From: Pseudomonas sp. PDM04
GTDB taxonomy: Bacteria; Pseudomonadota; Gammaproteobacteria; Pseudomonadales; Pseudomonadaceae
Assembly: GCF_014851765.1 (NCBI RefSeq)
Contig: NZ_JACVAI010000004.1
Span: 703,256 to 767,255, forward strand
Direction of reading: 5' to 3'
DNA length: 64,000 nucleotides
How positions within the stretch are numbered: the first letter of the stretch is position 1; the number at the start of each line of letters is the position of its first letter. Both the position numbers and the translations under genes were made by a program. Shown here in pieces: positions 26,956-36,051 of this stretch. Under the pieces are notes generated by a model. The model had not been told where the DNA came from, made no database searches, and saw only the letters and a list, made by a program, of their open reading frames with translations.

Positions 26956-27661
26956 GGTGTTTCTCCTTTGCGTTGTGCCAGCCGAGGTAAATGAAGAGGC
27001 CGAGCAGGGCGATCGCCATGGCGAACCATTGCACGGCGTAGGCGATGTGTTTTTCCGGGCCCAGGGCGACCACCGGCCAATCGGCCCGGTACGAGGCAGG
27101 ACCGCTTTCTTCGCGTAATTCGTAGGCGAAGCCTTCACGATCCAGCGTGGTCCACAGCTTCGCCGGGTCGACGACGGTCACCAGTTCGGGCCAGGTTGTG
27201 GCGTTCGGATCGGCCTGTAACTGAAAGGTCTCGCCGGGCGGAACGTAGACCCAGGCATCGAGACTCAGCACCTGGGACGGCGTGGTGAATTGTGGCGGCG
27301 TGCGCCGGTCGGGCCAGGGCAGCCAGCCGCGATTGACCAACAGCCACAGTCCGGTGGTCTGATCCTGAAACGGTTGCAGCAACTCCACGCCGACCTTGCC
27401 ATCGCGCTGGCGGTTATCCAGCAGCAGGCTGTGGGCGGCATCGAACTGGCCATGCAGGCGCACGCGGCGAAAGGCCGGGTCTTGAGTGTGCTGCAGCTCG
27501 GTGCTGGACATCGGCTCGGCGGCCCGCCGCTCAGCGTAAGTGTTGAGCAGCGCCGTCTTTTCCGCGCCCCGGCCCAGTTGCCAGAAACCCAGCGACACCA
27601 ACAGGGGCAGCAGGAGTGCAACCACCAATGTCGGCACGACACCCGGCCGGAAGCGTTTCAT
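26921..27661 (-). CDS. SURF1-family oxidase assembly factor
   Basis: A 246-residue protein with membrane helices near each end (about 10-30 and 207-228) and a periplasmic loop with SURF1 signatures (FWQLGRGAEK, LLVNRGWLP). SURF1 helps insert heme A into subunit I. The open frame extends far upstream, but ATG 27661 (KRFRPGVVPT) gives the family N-terminus. It is divergent from the DUF2909 gene. Confidence 0.92.
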   Translation of the reverse strand: MKRFRPGVVPTLVVALLLPLLVSLGFWQLGRGAEKTALLNTYAERRAAEPMSSTELQHTQDPAFRRVRLHGQFDAAHSLLLDNRQRDGKVGVELLQPFQDQTTGLWLLVNRGWLPWPDRRTPPQFTTPSQVLSLDAWVYVPPGETFQLQADPNATTWPELVTVVDPAKLWTTLDREGFAYELREESGPASYRADWPVVALGPEKHIAYAVQWFAMAIALLGLFIYLGWHNAKEKHHGSGHESTQHV

Positions 27662-27731
27662 GGCGCCGCCAGAAGTTCGCTGGTCGCGATAGCTATACTC
27701 AACTGCATCGCCTTCCCCCCGGAGATTCCCC

Positions 27732-27935
27732 ATGCTCAAGGCAGCTATCGTCCTGATGCTGATTGCCACGGTTGTCAGCCTGTTCAGCGGCCTGTTTTTT
27801 CTGGTCAAGGACGACAGCAGCTCGAACCGCCTCGTCATCGCCTTGAGTGTTCGTGTGGCCCTGGCCGCCATTACCGTCGGCTTGATCGCCTGGGGTTTTT
27901 TCAGCGGCCAGTTGGTGTCGCACGTGTCCTGGTAA
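27732..27935 (+). CDS. DUF2909 twin-helix membrane protein
   Basis: A 67-residue protein made almost entirely of two membrane helices (about 4-25 and 34-58) joined by a charged loop (KDDSSSNR). It matches the DUF2909 family that sits in cytochrome oxidase clusters of Pseudomonas (PA0109). It is the only plus-strand gene inside the cox operon, 6 bases from the stop of coIII on the other strand. GGAG precedes its ATG. Function unknown; a small oxidase-associated subunit is a guess. Confidence 0.85.
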   Translation: MLKAAIVLMLIATVVSLFSGLFFLVKDDSSSNRLVIALSVRVALAAITVGLIAWGFFSGQLVSHVSW

Positions 27936-27941
27936 GGCGGT

Positions 27942-28829
27942 TCACAACACGTAGACGAAAACGAACAAGCCGATCCACACCACGTCCACGAAGTGCCAAT
28001 ACCAACTGGCCGCCTCGAAACCGAACTGATGGTCGTTGTCGAAATGCCCGCGCATGATCCGCATCAGCATCACGAACAGGATGATGGTGCCGATGGTCAC
28101 GTGTGCGCCGTGGAACCCGGTGAGCATGAAGAACGTCGCACCGTAGATGCCCGAGCCCAGGGTCAGGCCCAGTTCGTGGTAGGCGTGCAGGTATTCTTCC
28201 GCCTGGAAGCCAAGGAACGCACAGCCCAGCAGCACGGTGATCGCCAGCCACAGTTTCAGCGCGCCGCGATGGCCCTTTTTCAGCGCGTGGTGGGCGATGG
28301 TCACGGTGACGCTGGAGCTGACCAGCAGCACCGTGTTGAGCAGCGGCAGACCCCACGGACTGATGACGTCCTTGGGCGGCGGGAAGAGTTTGGAGTCGGG
28401 GTTGTTCAGCAATGGCCAGGTGAACTCGAAGCCGGGCCACAACATATGGGCAAGGCCCTTGCTGCCTTCACCGCCCAGGGCGGGGCCTGACACATGGCGC
28501 ACGTAGAACAGCGCACCGAAGAACGCGATGAAGAACATCACTTCGGAGAAAATGAACCAGCTCATTCCCCAGCGGAACGAACGATCCATCTGCGCACTGT
28601 ACAGCCCGGCGCGACCCTCCTTGACCACCGTTCCGAACCAGCCGAACAGCATGTAGGCCAGCAACAGGCCGCCGACGAAAAAAACCAGCGGGCCGTGGGA
28701 TTCCGGGCGCGCGGCTTTCAGATCGTTGAACCAGGTCGCCAGGCCATACACGGTGACGAACATGCCGACCGTGGCAATGATCGGCCACTTGCTCTGGGCC
28801 GGTACGTAATAGTGCTCATGAGTTGCCAT
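27942..28829 (-). CDS. coIII: cytochrome c oxidase subunit III
   Basis: A 295-residue protein with about seven membrane helices and typical subunit III sequences (SEVMFFIAFFGA, GFHGAHVTIGT, WYWHFVDVVWI). It stabilises the aa3 oxidase core and its proton uptake path. AAGGAG lies before the ATG. Order coxB-coxA-ctaG-coIII follows PAO1 PA0105-PA0108. Confidence 0.97.
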   Translation of the reverse strand: MATHEHYYVPAQSKWPIIATVGMFVTVYGLATWFNDLKAARPESHGPLVFFVGGLLLAYMLFGWFGTVVKEGRAGLYSAQMDRSFRWGMSWFIFSEVMFFIAFFGALFYVRHVSGPALGGEGSKGLAHMLWPGFEFTWPLLNNPDSKLFPPPKDVISPWGLPLLNTVLLVSSSVTVTIAHHALKKGHRGALKLWLAITVLLGCAFLGFQAEEYLHAYHELGLTLGSGIYGATFFMLTGFHGAHVTIGTIILFVMLMRIMRGHFDNDHQFGFEAASWYWHFVDVVWIGLFVFVYVL

Positions 28830-28854
28830 TTATTGTTCTCCTTATCGGGCACGC

Positions 28855-29406
28855 TCAACCGCCAGTATTTGCAGCCACCGGTGGATGTCGGGCGGTGATA
28901 TCGAACAGCGTGTAGGACAGCGTCAGGTGCTTCACATCCTTGGGCATGTCACGGTCAACGATGAAACGTACCGGCATCTCGATCCGTTGACCGGGCTGCA
29001 GCACTTGCTGGGTAAAGCAGAAACATTCGGTCTTGTGGAAGTACGCCGCCGCGGCGCTGGGGGCAATGCTTGGCACGGCCTGGGCACTCATCGGGCGGTC
29101 GGTGGGGTTGTGCGCGATAAACACCATCTCGTTCACCGCCCCGGGGTTGGTCGTCAGCTCATCCTTGGTGGGAAAGAAATCCCAGGGCATGTCCGCAGAG
29201 TTGGTCGACAGAAACTGCACGCGCACCTGCCGCGAGGCGTCGACGATCTGCTCACCCTCATACTGCCCGGCGGTCTTGCCATTGATGCCGAACACCTTGC
29301 ACATCACGTCGTAGATCGGCACCAGGGCAAACCCGAAGACAAACATCGCCACCACCACCAGCAACAGGCGCGTGACCAGCTTTTTCATCGAAATCGAGTC
29401 AGCCAT
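28855..29406 (-). CDS. ctaG: CtaG/Cox11 copper chaperone for the CuB site
   Basis: A 183-residue protein with one membrane helix (about 8-30) and a periplasmic immunoglobulin-like domain. The conserved Cu(I) motif CFCF is present (KTECFCFTQQ), with another cysteine after the helix (DVMCKVFG). It inserts copper into the CuB centre of CoxA. ATG 29406 is preceded by AAAGGA; the longer open frame upstream runs into a REP pair and is not coding. Confidence 0.94.
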   Translation of the reverse strand: MADSISMKKLVTRLLLVVVAMFVFGFALVPIYDVMCKVFGINGKTAGQYEGEQIVDASRQVRVQFLSTNSADMPWDFFPTKDELTTNPGAVNEMVFIAHNPTDRPMSAQAVPSIAPSAAAAYFHKTECFCFTQQVLQPGQRIEMPVRFIVDRDMPKDVKHLTLSYTLFDITARHPPVAANTGG

Positions 29407-29417
29407 GGTCCTTTCCT

Positions 29418-29517
29418 GTGGAAGCGAGCCTGCTCGCGATGGACGTGAACGAAAACGCACCCGGCCTGGATGAATGCACTGCGGCGGCATTCATCGCGAG
29501 CAGGCTCGCTCCCACGA
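29418..29517. repeat. REPIN inside the cox operon
   Basis: Arms (GAAGCGAGCCTGCTCGCGAT and ATCGCGAGCAGGCTCGCTCC) flank about 50 bases between coxA and ctaG, which run in the same direction. It is an unusual place, inside an operon rather than between convergent genes. Confidence 0.88.
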
Positions 29518-29529
29518 AAGACAGCGTGT

Positions 29530-31116
29530 TCATTTCACTTCCGGCGGCGTGGTGAAGGTGTGATACGGCGCCGGAGACGGAATGTTCCACTCCAGGCCTT
29601 CGGCGCCATCCCAGGGTTTGGCCGGTGCTGGCGGGCCGCCGCGAATGGTCTTGATCACGATGAACAGGAAGAACAGCTGCGTGGTGCCGAACAGGAATGC
29701 ACCGATCGACGACACCATGTTGAAGTCGGCGAATTGCAGGTTGTAGTCCGGAATCCGCCGTGGCATGCCGGCGAGGCCCACGAAGTGCATCGGGAAGAAC
29801 GCCATGTTCATGCCGATGAACGAGAGCCAGAAGTGCAGCTTGCCGAGGGTTTCGTCGTACATGTGACCGGTCCACTTCGGTAGCCAGTAGTACGCGGAAG
29901 CGAAGATCCCGAAGATCGCTCCCGGCACCAGCACATAGTGGAAGTGCGCGACCACGAAGTAGGTGTCCTGGTATTGGAAGTCGGCGGGTGCGATCGCCAG
30001 CATCAGCCCGGAGAAGCCGCCGATGGAGAACAGGATCACGAACGCCACCGCGAACAGCATCGGTGTCTCGAAGGTCAGCGAGCCCTGCCACATGGTGCTG
30101 GCCCAATTGAACACCTTCACCCCGGTCGGCACGGCGATCAGCAGCGTGGCGTACATGAAGAACAGTTCGCCCACCAGCGGAATGCCCACCACGAACATGT
30201 GGTGCGCCCAGACGATGAATGACAGGAACGCGATGCTCGCCGTTGCATAGACCATCGAGGTGTAGCCGAACAGCGGTTTGCGCGAGAAGGTCGGAATGAT
30301 CGAGCTGACGGCACCGAAGGCCGGCAGGATCATGATGTACACCTCGGGGTGCCCGAAGAACCAGAACACATGCTGGAACAGCACCGGATCACCGCCACCG
30401 GCGGCACTGAAGAAACTGGTGCCGAAGTGGATGTCCATCAGCATCATCGTCACGCACCCGGCCAGTACCGGCATTACGGCAATCAGCAGGAACGCGGTGA
30501 TCAGCCAGGTCCAGACGAACAGCGGCATTTTCATCAGGGTCATGCCGGGGGCGCGCAGGTTGAGGATGGTGGCGATCACGTTGATCGCGCCCATGATCGA
30601 GCTGATCCCCATCAGGTGGATGGCGAAGATGAAGAAGGTCACGCTTTCGGGTGCATAGGTCGTCGACAGCGGTGCGTAGAAGGTCCAGCCGAAGTTCGGC
30701 CCGCCACCGGGCATGAACAGCGTCGAGACCAACAGCAGGAACGCCGCCGGCAGCAGCCAGAAACTGAAGTTGTTCATCCGCGGCAGGGCCATGTCCGGCG
30801 CGCCGATCATTAGCGGCACCATCCAGTTGGCGAGGCCGACGAAGGCCGGCATCACCGCGCCGAAGACCATCACCAGGCCGTGCATGGTGGTCATCTGGTT
30901 GAAGAATTCCGGCTGGACGATCTGCAGTCCCGGCTGGAACAGTTCGGCGCGAATCACCATGGCGAACGAACCGCCGAGCAGGAACATGGAAAAGGCGAAC
31001 CACAGGTACAGGGTGCCGATGTCCTTGTGGTTGGTGGTCAGTACCCAGCGCATCAGGCCTTTGGCGGGGCCGTGGGCGTGGTCGGCATGACCATGGTCAT
31101 CGATGACGGCGCTCAT
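29530..31116 (-). CDS. coxA: cytochrome c oxidase subunit I (aa3-type)
   Basis: A 528-residue protein with twelve membrane helices. Heme and CuB ligands are in TTMHGLVMVF (low-spin heme), FGHPEVYIMILP (CuB His-Tyr), WAHHMF (CuB His pair) and HFHYVLVPG (heme a3). K-channel and D-channel type residues are in place (the Glu of HPEVYI; NWMVPLMIGAPDM). It reduces O2 to water and pumps protons. AGGAG precedes its ATG. Confidence 0.98.
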   Translation of the reverse strand: MSAVIDDHGHADHAHGPAKGLMRWVLTTNHKDIGTLYLWFAFSMFLLGGSFAMVIRAELFQPGLQIVQPEFFNQMTTMHGLVMVFGAVMPAFVGLANWMVPLMIGAPDMALPRMNNFSFWLLPAAFLLLVSTLFMPGGGPNFGWTFYAPLSTTYAPESVTFFIFAIHLMGISSIMGAINVIATILNLRAPGMTLMKMPLFVWTWLITAFLLIAVMPVLAGCVTMMLMDIHFGTSFFSAAGGGDPVLFQHVFWFFGHPEVYIMILPAFGAVSSIIPTFSRKPLFGYTSMVYATASIAFLSFIVWAHHMFVVGIPLVGELFFMYATLLIAVPTGVKVFNWASTMWQGSLTFETPMLFAVAFVILFSIGGFSGLMLAIAPADFQYQDTYFVVAHFHYVLVPGAIFGIFASAYYWLPKWTGHMYDETLGKLHFWLSFIGMNMAFFPMHFVGLAGMPRRIPDYNLQFADFNMVSSIGAFLFGTTQLFFLFIVIKTIRGGPPAPAKPWDGAEGLEWNIPSPAPYHTFTTPPEVK

Positions 31117-31198
31117 GGCTTGTCTCCTGCAAACGGTTGGGCTGGGCGGGCCGGGGCGCGTCGCCCCGACCGGTTGCTTACATGCGCAATAGACCGGG

Positions 31199-32326
31199 TC
31201 ATTTGCTTTCCGCCTGTTTCAGCTCCAGTACTTCTTTGGGAGTGACCATGTCGCCCTTGTTATTGCCCCAGGCGTTACGTTCGTAGGTCACGACCGCCGC
31301 GATATCGACTTCCGACAGCTGCTTGCCGAACGCCGCCATCGCGGTGCCGGGCTTGCCGTGGTAGACGATGCTCAGGTGGGCGTCTTTCGGCCCGGTAGCG
31401 ATTTTCGAGCCCTTGAGTGCCGGGAACATTGGCGGCAGGCCCTGGCCTTCGGCCTGGTGACAGGCCACGCAGGTGGTGTGGTAAACCTTGTCGCCGCGCT
31501 CCTTGAGCTCGTCGAGTGTCCATTCCTTGCTGGTCAGCTCCTTGAGTTGCGCCGCTTCGGCCTTGCGCTCGCCCAGCCATTTTTCGTAATCGGCCTTTTC
31601 CTTGACCTCGACCACGATCGGCATGAAGCCATGGTCCTTGCCGCACAGCTCGGCGCACTGCCCACGGTAGATGCCCGGCTTGTCGATGCGGGTCCAGGCT
31701 TCGTTGACGAAGCCCGGGATGGCATCGCGCTTGACGGCGAAGGCGGGCACCCACCAGGAGTGGATGACGTCGGCGGAGGTCACGAGGAAGCGCACCTTGG
31801 CGCCAATCGGCAGCACCAGCGGCTTGTCGACTTCCAGCAGGTAATGTTCGCCCTTGGCCTGCCGGTTGTGGATCTGCTCGGCGGGGGTGGCCAGGTTGCT
31901 GAAGAACTCGACGTCCTGGCCCAGGTATTTGTAGTGCCACTTCCATTGATAGCCGGTGACCTGGATATCGATATCCGGCTCACTGGCGTCGTACATCTTG
32001 ATCAGAGTCGCCGTCGCGGGAACGGCCATTGCCACCAGGATCAGGAAGGGCACGATGGTCCAGAGGATTTCGACGGTGGTGCTTTCATGAAATTTTGCGG
32101 CCACCTGCCCGGTCGAGCGGCGGTGCAGGATCATCGACCAGAACATGGCGCCGAAGACGATGATGCCGATCACTACACAGATCCAGAAAATGGTCATGTG
32201 CAGGTCAAACACTGCGTGACTGATTTCAGTCGCTCCCGGCGCCATATTCACAGTCCAGGCGGCGTGCGCCGGGCTGAAAATCGACCACAACAGGAGGCCC
32301 ATCCAGACATGTGGATGTCGCATCAT
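31199..32326 (-). CDS. coxB: cytochrome c oxidase subunit II with fused cytochrome c domain
   Basis: A 375-residue caa3-type subunit II. It has a signal peptide (cleavage near AHAAW), two membrane helices, a cupredoxin domain with the CuA ligands (CAELCGKDHGFM plus the His of VIHSWW) and a C-terminal cytochrome c domain with CVACH, so the electron donor heme is covalently attached to the oxidase. First gene of the operon; a 371-base gap lies upstream. Confidence 0.96.
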   Translation of the reverse strand: MMRHPHVWMGLLLWSIFSPAHAAWTVNMAPGATEISHAVFDLHMTIFWICVVIGIIVFGAMFWSMILHRRSTGQVAAKFHESTTVEILWTIVPFLILVAMAVPATATLIKMYDASEPDIDIQVTGYQWKWHYKYLGQDVEFFSNLATPAEQIHNRQAKGEHYLLEVDKPLVLPIGAKVRFLVTSADVIHSWWVPAFAVKRDAIPGFVNEAWTRIDKPGIYRGQCAELCGKDHGFMPIVVEVKEKADYEKWLGERKAEAAQLKELTSKEWTLDELKERGDKVYHTTCVACHQAEGQGLPPMFPALKGSKIATGPKDAHLSIVYHGKPGTAMAAFGKQLSEVDIAAVVTYERNAWGNNKGDMVTPKEVLELKQAESK

Positions 32327-32697
32327 TGCGGGTTCCCCTTATCGTTCTTGTTATCCCGCCGGCTTTCACCTGCGGCAAGGGAGCGGCTGCATCAGACTAC
32401 GAACTTGAATCGCCGGGCCTTGCTGCGTGTGCAGTCGGGCGTCATCAGCTAACTCCATTCCAACCCGAGTATAGACAGCGACTGCCACCTCGCAATGTGA
32501 GGGCGTAAATGATCTGAAACAGCCGGGACTTGCGTTCAAGGTCCCGAATGGAGAAGGATGCGGACGAGTGGTGGCAAATGGTTATAACTTTGCCGTCTCA
32601 ACGATGAAACAATTATGACAAATGCGTCTTAAGCGTTTTGGTGAGCCAGCTAAGTTATGTCTTCCCTATTTCATTGCCTTTGTTTCCTGGAGTTTTC
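32327..32697. promoter_or_regulatory. divergent regulatory gap upstream of coxB
   Basis: No gene-like frame is seen here. The stretch from about 32560 is AT-rich (TGGTTATAACTTTGCC, AAACAATTATGACAAATG) and must hold promoters for coxB (minus) and the unknown gene at 32698 (plus). I do not see a convincing sigma-54, Anr or AlgU site. Confidence 0.45.
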
Positions 32698-33348
32698 ATG
32701 AACACCGCCGCATTACGCGAGCAGATCCAAAAAGCCCAACAACACGAAGCCGCTACAGGCCTGCTGACCCGTCAGCTTGAAAGTAAACTGCCGCAACTGC
32801 ATCCGACGATCCAATTGCCGGAGGTCGATGCCCATGGCGTGCTGACGCGTTTTGTCGCCGCCTATATCGACGAGGTGCCCGATCTGCTGGACGCAGCCAA
32901 TGAAGTCGCCAGGGAGGCGGGTATCGAGTCGCAGATCAAGCCGGTGCTGAAAATCGCCGAACAATACTTCCTCCAGCCGCCGCAGATCATGGCGGGGCAC
33001 GTCGGCCTGGACAGCCTGCTGGATGAAGCCTATCTGGCGCACCGGTTTGTCGAGGAGGTCAACGATCTGTACATCAAGCATTTTGGCCAGCCACTGATCC
33101 CCCTGGACATGACTGTCGCCAACCTGATTGCCCATCAATTGATCGGTGAGGCCTTCGCCAACCAGCTGGATGAAGTGGTGCACCACGCCGTGGACAACAT
33201 GCTCGACGACGACAGCTTCGCCCTGGAGTCGGTGGAAGCCTACCGTGAAAAACTCAGCAGCCCGGATACGGGGGCTGCCTGGAAGCGCTGGCCGTGCATG
33301 TCCCGTCGCCTGGGCGTGGGCCTGGAGCTGGATCAAACCGTGGCGTAA
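32698..33348 (+). CDS. conserved hypothetical protein (PA0104-like)
   Basis: A 216-residue soluble, mostly helical protein with no signal peptide or membrane helix. I do not recognise a domain. His and Glu residues recur at helix spacing in the second half (AHRFVEEVND, LIAHQLIGEAF, DEVVHHAVDNM). It is divergent from coxB and matches the position of PA0104. GGAG lies 6 bases before ATG 32698; the frame is open 20 codons further upstream but lacks a ribosome site there. A REP pair follows. Confidence 0.7.
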   Translation: MNTAALREQIQKAQQHEAATGLLTRQLESKLPQLHPTIQLPEVDAHGVLTRFVAAYIDEVPDLLDAANEVAREAGIESQIKPVLKIAEQYFLQPPQIMAGHVGLDSLLDEAYLAHRFVEEVNDLYIKHFGQPLIPLDMTVANLIAHQLIGEAFANQLDEVVHHAVDNMLDDDSFALESVEAYREKLSSPDTGAAWKRWPCMSRRLGVGLELDQTVA

Positions 33349-33362
33349 TGCCCTCCGCGAAC

Positions 33363-33454
33363 CTGTGGGAGCGAACCTGCTCGCGAAGGCGGTGTGTCGG
33401 CCAACATCAACGTTGAATGACTGTCCGCCTTCGCAAGCAGACGCGCTCCCACAG
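33363..33454. repeat. REPIN (inverted REP pair)
   Basis: TGTGGGAGCGAACCTGCTCG and an inverted, partly degenerate arm ending GCGCTCCCACAG flank about 45 bases between convergent genes. Confidence 0.82.
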
Positions 33455-33460
33455 TGCTGT

Positions 33461-34987
33461 CTAGGCGGCGGAACCGATGCCGGTGTTGGTTCTCAACCGT
33501 CCTTCAAGCCTGCGCTTCAACCCCCGCGACTCGATCAACAACCTCGACCCCTTGGCCGCGTTGGCTCGCCCCCATTCCTCAAGCAGTTCCAGGCACGCGT
33601 GATCGATGTAGCTCAGGTTATTGAGCGGCACATGCACGGTCGAGCCCGCCGGAATGGTCCCCAGTACCTGCGTCAGCGCGGGCACTTTGAGGAAGGTCGC
33701 CGCGCCGATCAGGCGCAGTTCCATTTCACCTTCTCCGGGCAGGTCGATCAGGCTGATCTTCAACCGCGAAGCCTTCAGCGCCAGTTTCACCAGGGTCAGG
33801 CCAAAGCCGATCAGCACGCCGGTCAGCAAGTCGGTGAAGATGATTGCCAGTGCGGTGGCGGCGTAGGTGAACATCGGCATCCGGCCATAACGGCCCAGGC
33901 CACGGAATACCTTGAGGTCTACCAGCTTGAAACCGGTGTACACCAGCACGCCTGCCAGGCTCGCCACCGGAATGCTCTGCAACAGGCTCGACAGCAGCAA
34001 CACGAACGCCAGCAGCCACAAGCCGTGGAAGATCGTCGACAGGCGCGTTGACGCACCGGCCTGAACGTTGGCCGAACTGCGTACGATCACACCGGTCATC
34101 GGCAGCGCGCCGAGCAGGCCGCAGAGCATATTGCCCACGCCCTGGGCCGAGAGTTCCCGGTCGAAGTCCGAGCGCTGGCCGCTGTGCATGCGGTCCACCG
34201 CAGCCGCCGACAGCAGGGTTTCGGCGCTGGCGATGAAGGCGACGGCGAGGGCCGCGATCAACAGTGTCGGGTCGGCGAGGTTGAGCAAGTCCGCCGGCTT
34301 CAGCCAGTCGATGGCCTGCGCAAGGTTGGCCGGGACCTCCACCCGCTTGACCGGCAGGGCGAGTATCAGGCTGACGGTCGTGGCCAGCCCGACGCCGAGC
34401 AAGGCGCCGGGAATGAAGCGCAGGGCATGCGGGCGCCATTTCTCCCACAGCCACATCACCGCAATCGTCGACAGCCCGAGCAGGCCGGCCTGCCAACCCA
34501 CGGACGGCAGCGCCTGAACCAGCGCCCCCGGGAACGCCGCCAGGTTATCCAGACCGGAAGCCTTGGGCGCCGCGTCGAGCATCACATGCACCTGTGACAG
34601 CACAATCAGCACGCCAATCCCGGCGAGCATGCCGTACACCACAGCTGGCGCCGTGACCCGGAACCAGCAGCCCAGCTTCAGGCGCCCGGCAACCAGTTGC
34701 AGAAAACCCGCCAGTAACAGGATTGGTCCGAGCATGGCGATGCCGTGCTGGCGTACCAGTTCGAACACCAGAACCGCCAGGCCGGCGGCCGGGCCACTCA
34801 CTTGCAGGGGCGAGCCGGCGAGCCAACCCACGACCAGCCCGCCAATGATGCCGGTGATCAGGCCTTTGGCCGGTGGCAGCCCCGAGGCGATGGCGATGCC
34901 CATGCACAGGGGCAGGGCCACAAGGAACACAACCACGGACGCCAACAGCTCCCGTGGCAGAACAGCTTTGAGTTGCGCTGCACGCAT
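33461..34987 (-). CDS. SulP-family anion transporter with STAS domain
   Basis: A 508-residue polytopic transporter with SulP signatures (SGLPPAKGLITGIIGG, ALPMTGVIVRSSANV) and a C-terminal STAS-like segment (about 415-490, LNNLSYIDHACLELL). SulP proteins carry sulfate, bicarbonate or related anions. The gene follows a beta-carbonic anhydrase by 90 bases in the same direction, a pairing that favours bicarbonate, though the substrate is inferred. Matches PA0103. Confidence 0.85.
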   Translation of the reverse strand: MRAAQLKAVLPRELLASVVVFLVALPLCMGIAIASGLPPAKGLITGIIGGLVVGWLAGSPLQVSGPAAGLAVLVFELVRQHGIAMLGPILLLAGFLQLVAGRLKLGCWFRVTAPAVVYGMLAGIGVLIVLSQVHVMLDAAPKASGLDNLAAFPGALVQALPSVGWQAGLLGLSTIAVMWLWEKWRPHALRFIPGALLGVGLATTVSLILALPVKRVEVPANLAQAIDWLKPADLLNLADPTLLIAALAVAFIASAETLLSAAAVDRMHSGQRSDFDRELSAQGVGNMLCGLLGALPMTGVIVRSSANVQAGASTRLSTIFHGLWLLAFVLLLSSLLQSIPVASLAGVLVYTGFKLVDLKVFRGLGRYGRMPMFTYAATALAIIFTDLLTGVLIGFGLTLVKLALKASRLKISLIDLPGEGEMELRLIGAATFLKVPALTQVLGTIPAGSTVHVPLNNLSYIDHACLELLEEWGRANAAKGSRLLIESRGLKRRLEGRLRTNTGIGSAA

Positions 34988-35077
34988 GGTGGTTCTCCCG
35001 AAGTTTTCTTCAGGCGTGACGAGGCCGGACCGCTGAAACAGCGGCCGGCGTCAAGCCACACAGATTTTTAGGAGGGT

Positions 35078-35809
35078 TTAGAAGCGCGCTTTGGGCGTCG
35101 CCACCGGAATCGGTCGACTGCCGTCGAGCGGCAGGAAACGGCTCTGGTCCGCGTCGTAAGCTTTGATCTTGCTGGTTTCGATGTCGTAGACCCAGCCATG
35201 GATGAACAGCTGACCGTTCGCCATGCGCGAGGCTACCGAAGGATGGGTGCGCAAGTGTTGCAATTGAGCGATGACATTTTCCTCGGTGAGGACATGCATG
35301 GTCTCGCTTTCGTCGGTGCAGTTGCAGTTGTCGTGCACCATGGTTTTCGCGACTTCGGCGTGTTGCAGCCAGGCTTTGACCGTGGGCATCTTTTCCAGGC
35401 TGGCGGGATTGAGCACCGCACGCATGGCACCGCAATCGGAGTGGCCGCAGATGATGATGTGTTGCACGCCCAGTGCCAGCACCGCGTATTCGATGGCAGT
35501 GGAAACGCCGCCATTCATTTGCCCGTAAGGCGGAACGACGTTGCCGACGTTACGGGTGACGAACAGATCGCCCGGCGAGCTGTGGGTGATGAGCTCGGGA
35601 ACGATGCGCGAGTCGGCGCAGGTAATGAACATCGCCCGTGGCTTTTGCGCCGTGGCGAGTTTCTTGAACAGTTCTTCCTGCTGTGGAAAAACCTCGTGAT
35701 GAAAATGCAAAAAACCGTCAACGATATGTTGCAGCGCTGCATCGGCGGTCTCCGCCTCTTGTGGGGCTGAAGCCGACGCAGCCAACGGCTGTTTATCCTT
35801 GTCACTCAT
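35078..35809 (-). CDS. beta-class carbonic anhydrase
   Basis: A 243-residue enzyme with the zinc site of beta carbonic anhydrases: Cys and Asp-Arg dyad in ITCADSRIVPE, then His and Cys in CGHSDCGAM. It interconverts CO2 and bicarbonate. It is upstream of and co-directional with the SulP gene (PA0102-PA0103 order). No export signal. The 242-base gap upstream holds no convincing gene. Confidence 0.93.
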   Translation of the reverse strand: MSDKDKQPLAASASAPQEAETADAALQHIVDGFLHFHHEVFPQQEELFKKLATAQKPRAMFITCADSRIVPELITHSSPGDLFVTRNVGNVVPPYGQMNGGVSTAIEYAVLALGVQHIIICGHSDCGAMRAVLNPASLEKMPTVKAWLQHAEVAKTMVHDNCNCTDESETMHVLTEENVIAQLQHLRTHPSVASRMANGQLFIHGWVYDIETSKIKAYDADQSRFLPLDGSRPIPVATPKARF

Positions 35810-36051
35810 GAAGTCTTCCTCATTGGCGGATTCAGGGAATTTTCCCGTTTTGTCCGGTGTGAAGCCAGTGGCTGTTAAAAAAACGTCCGGGCGAGAGATC
35901 TCGACCCGTCAGTCACTCGATGAACAAGGTAGCCGGCGAAACTTAACTCAAACTGAATCAACCGCTCTGGACCGTATGTTACAGGGCACATAAAACGTGA
36001 CCGGCGTGGTCCGTCACGGGTTCGCACTCATACACCATAGGTCAATTGTCC

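Noticed and set aside
35799..35993. 64-codon plus-strand frame upstream of the carbonic anhydrase
   Set aside because: It starts inside the carbonic anhydrase gene, has no ribosome site and no recognisable features.
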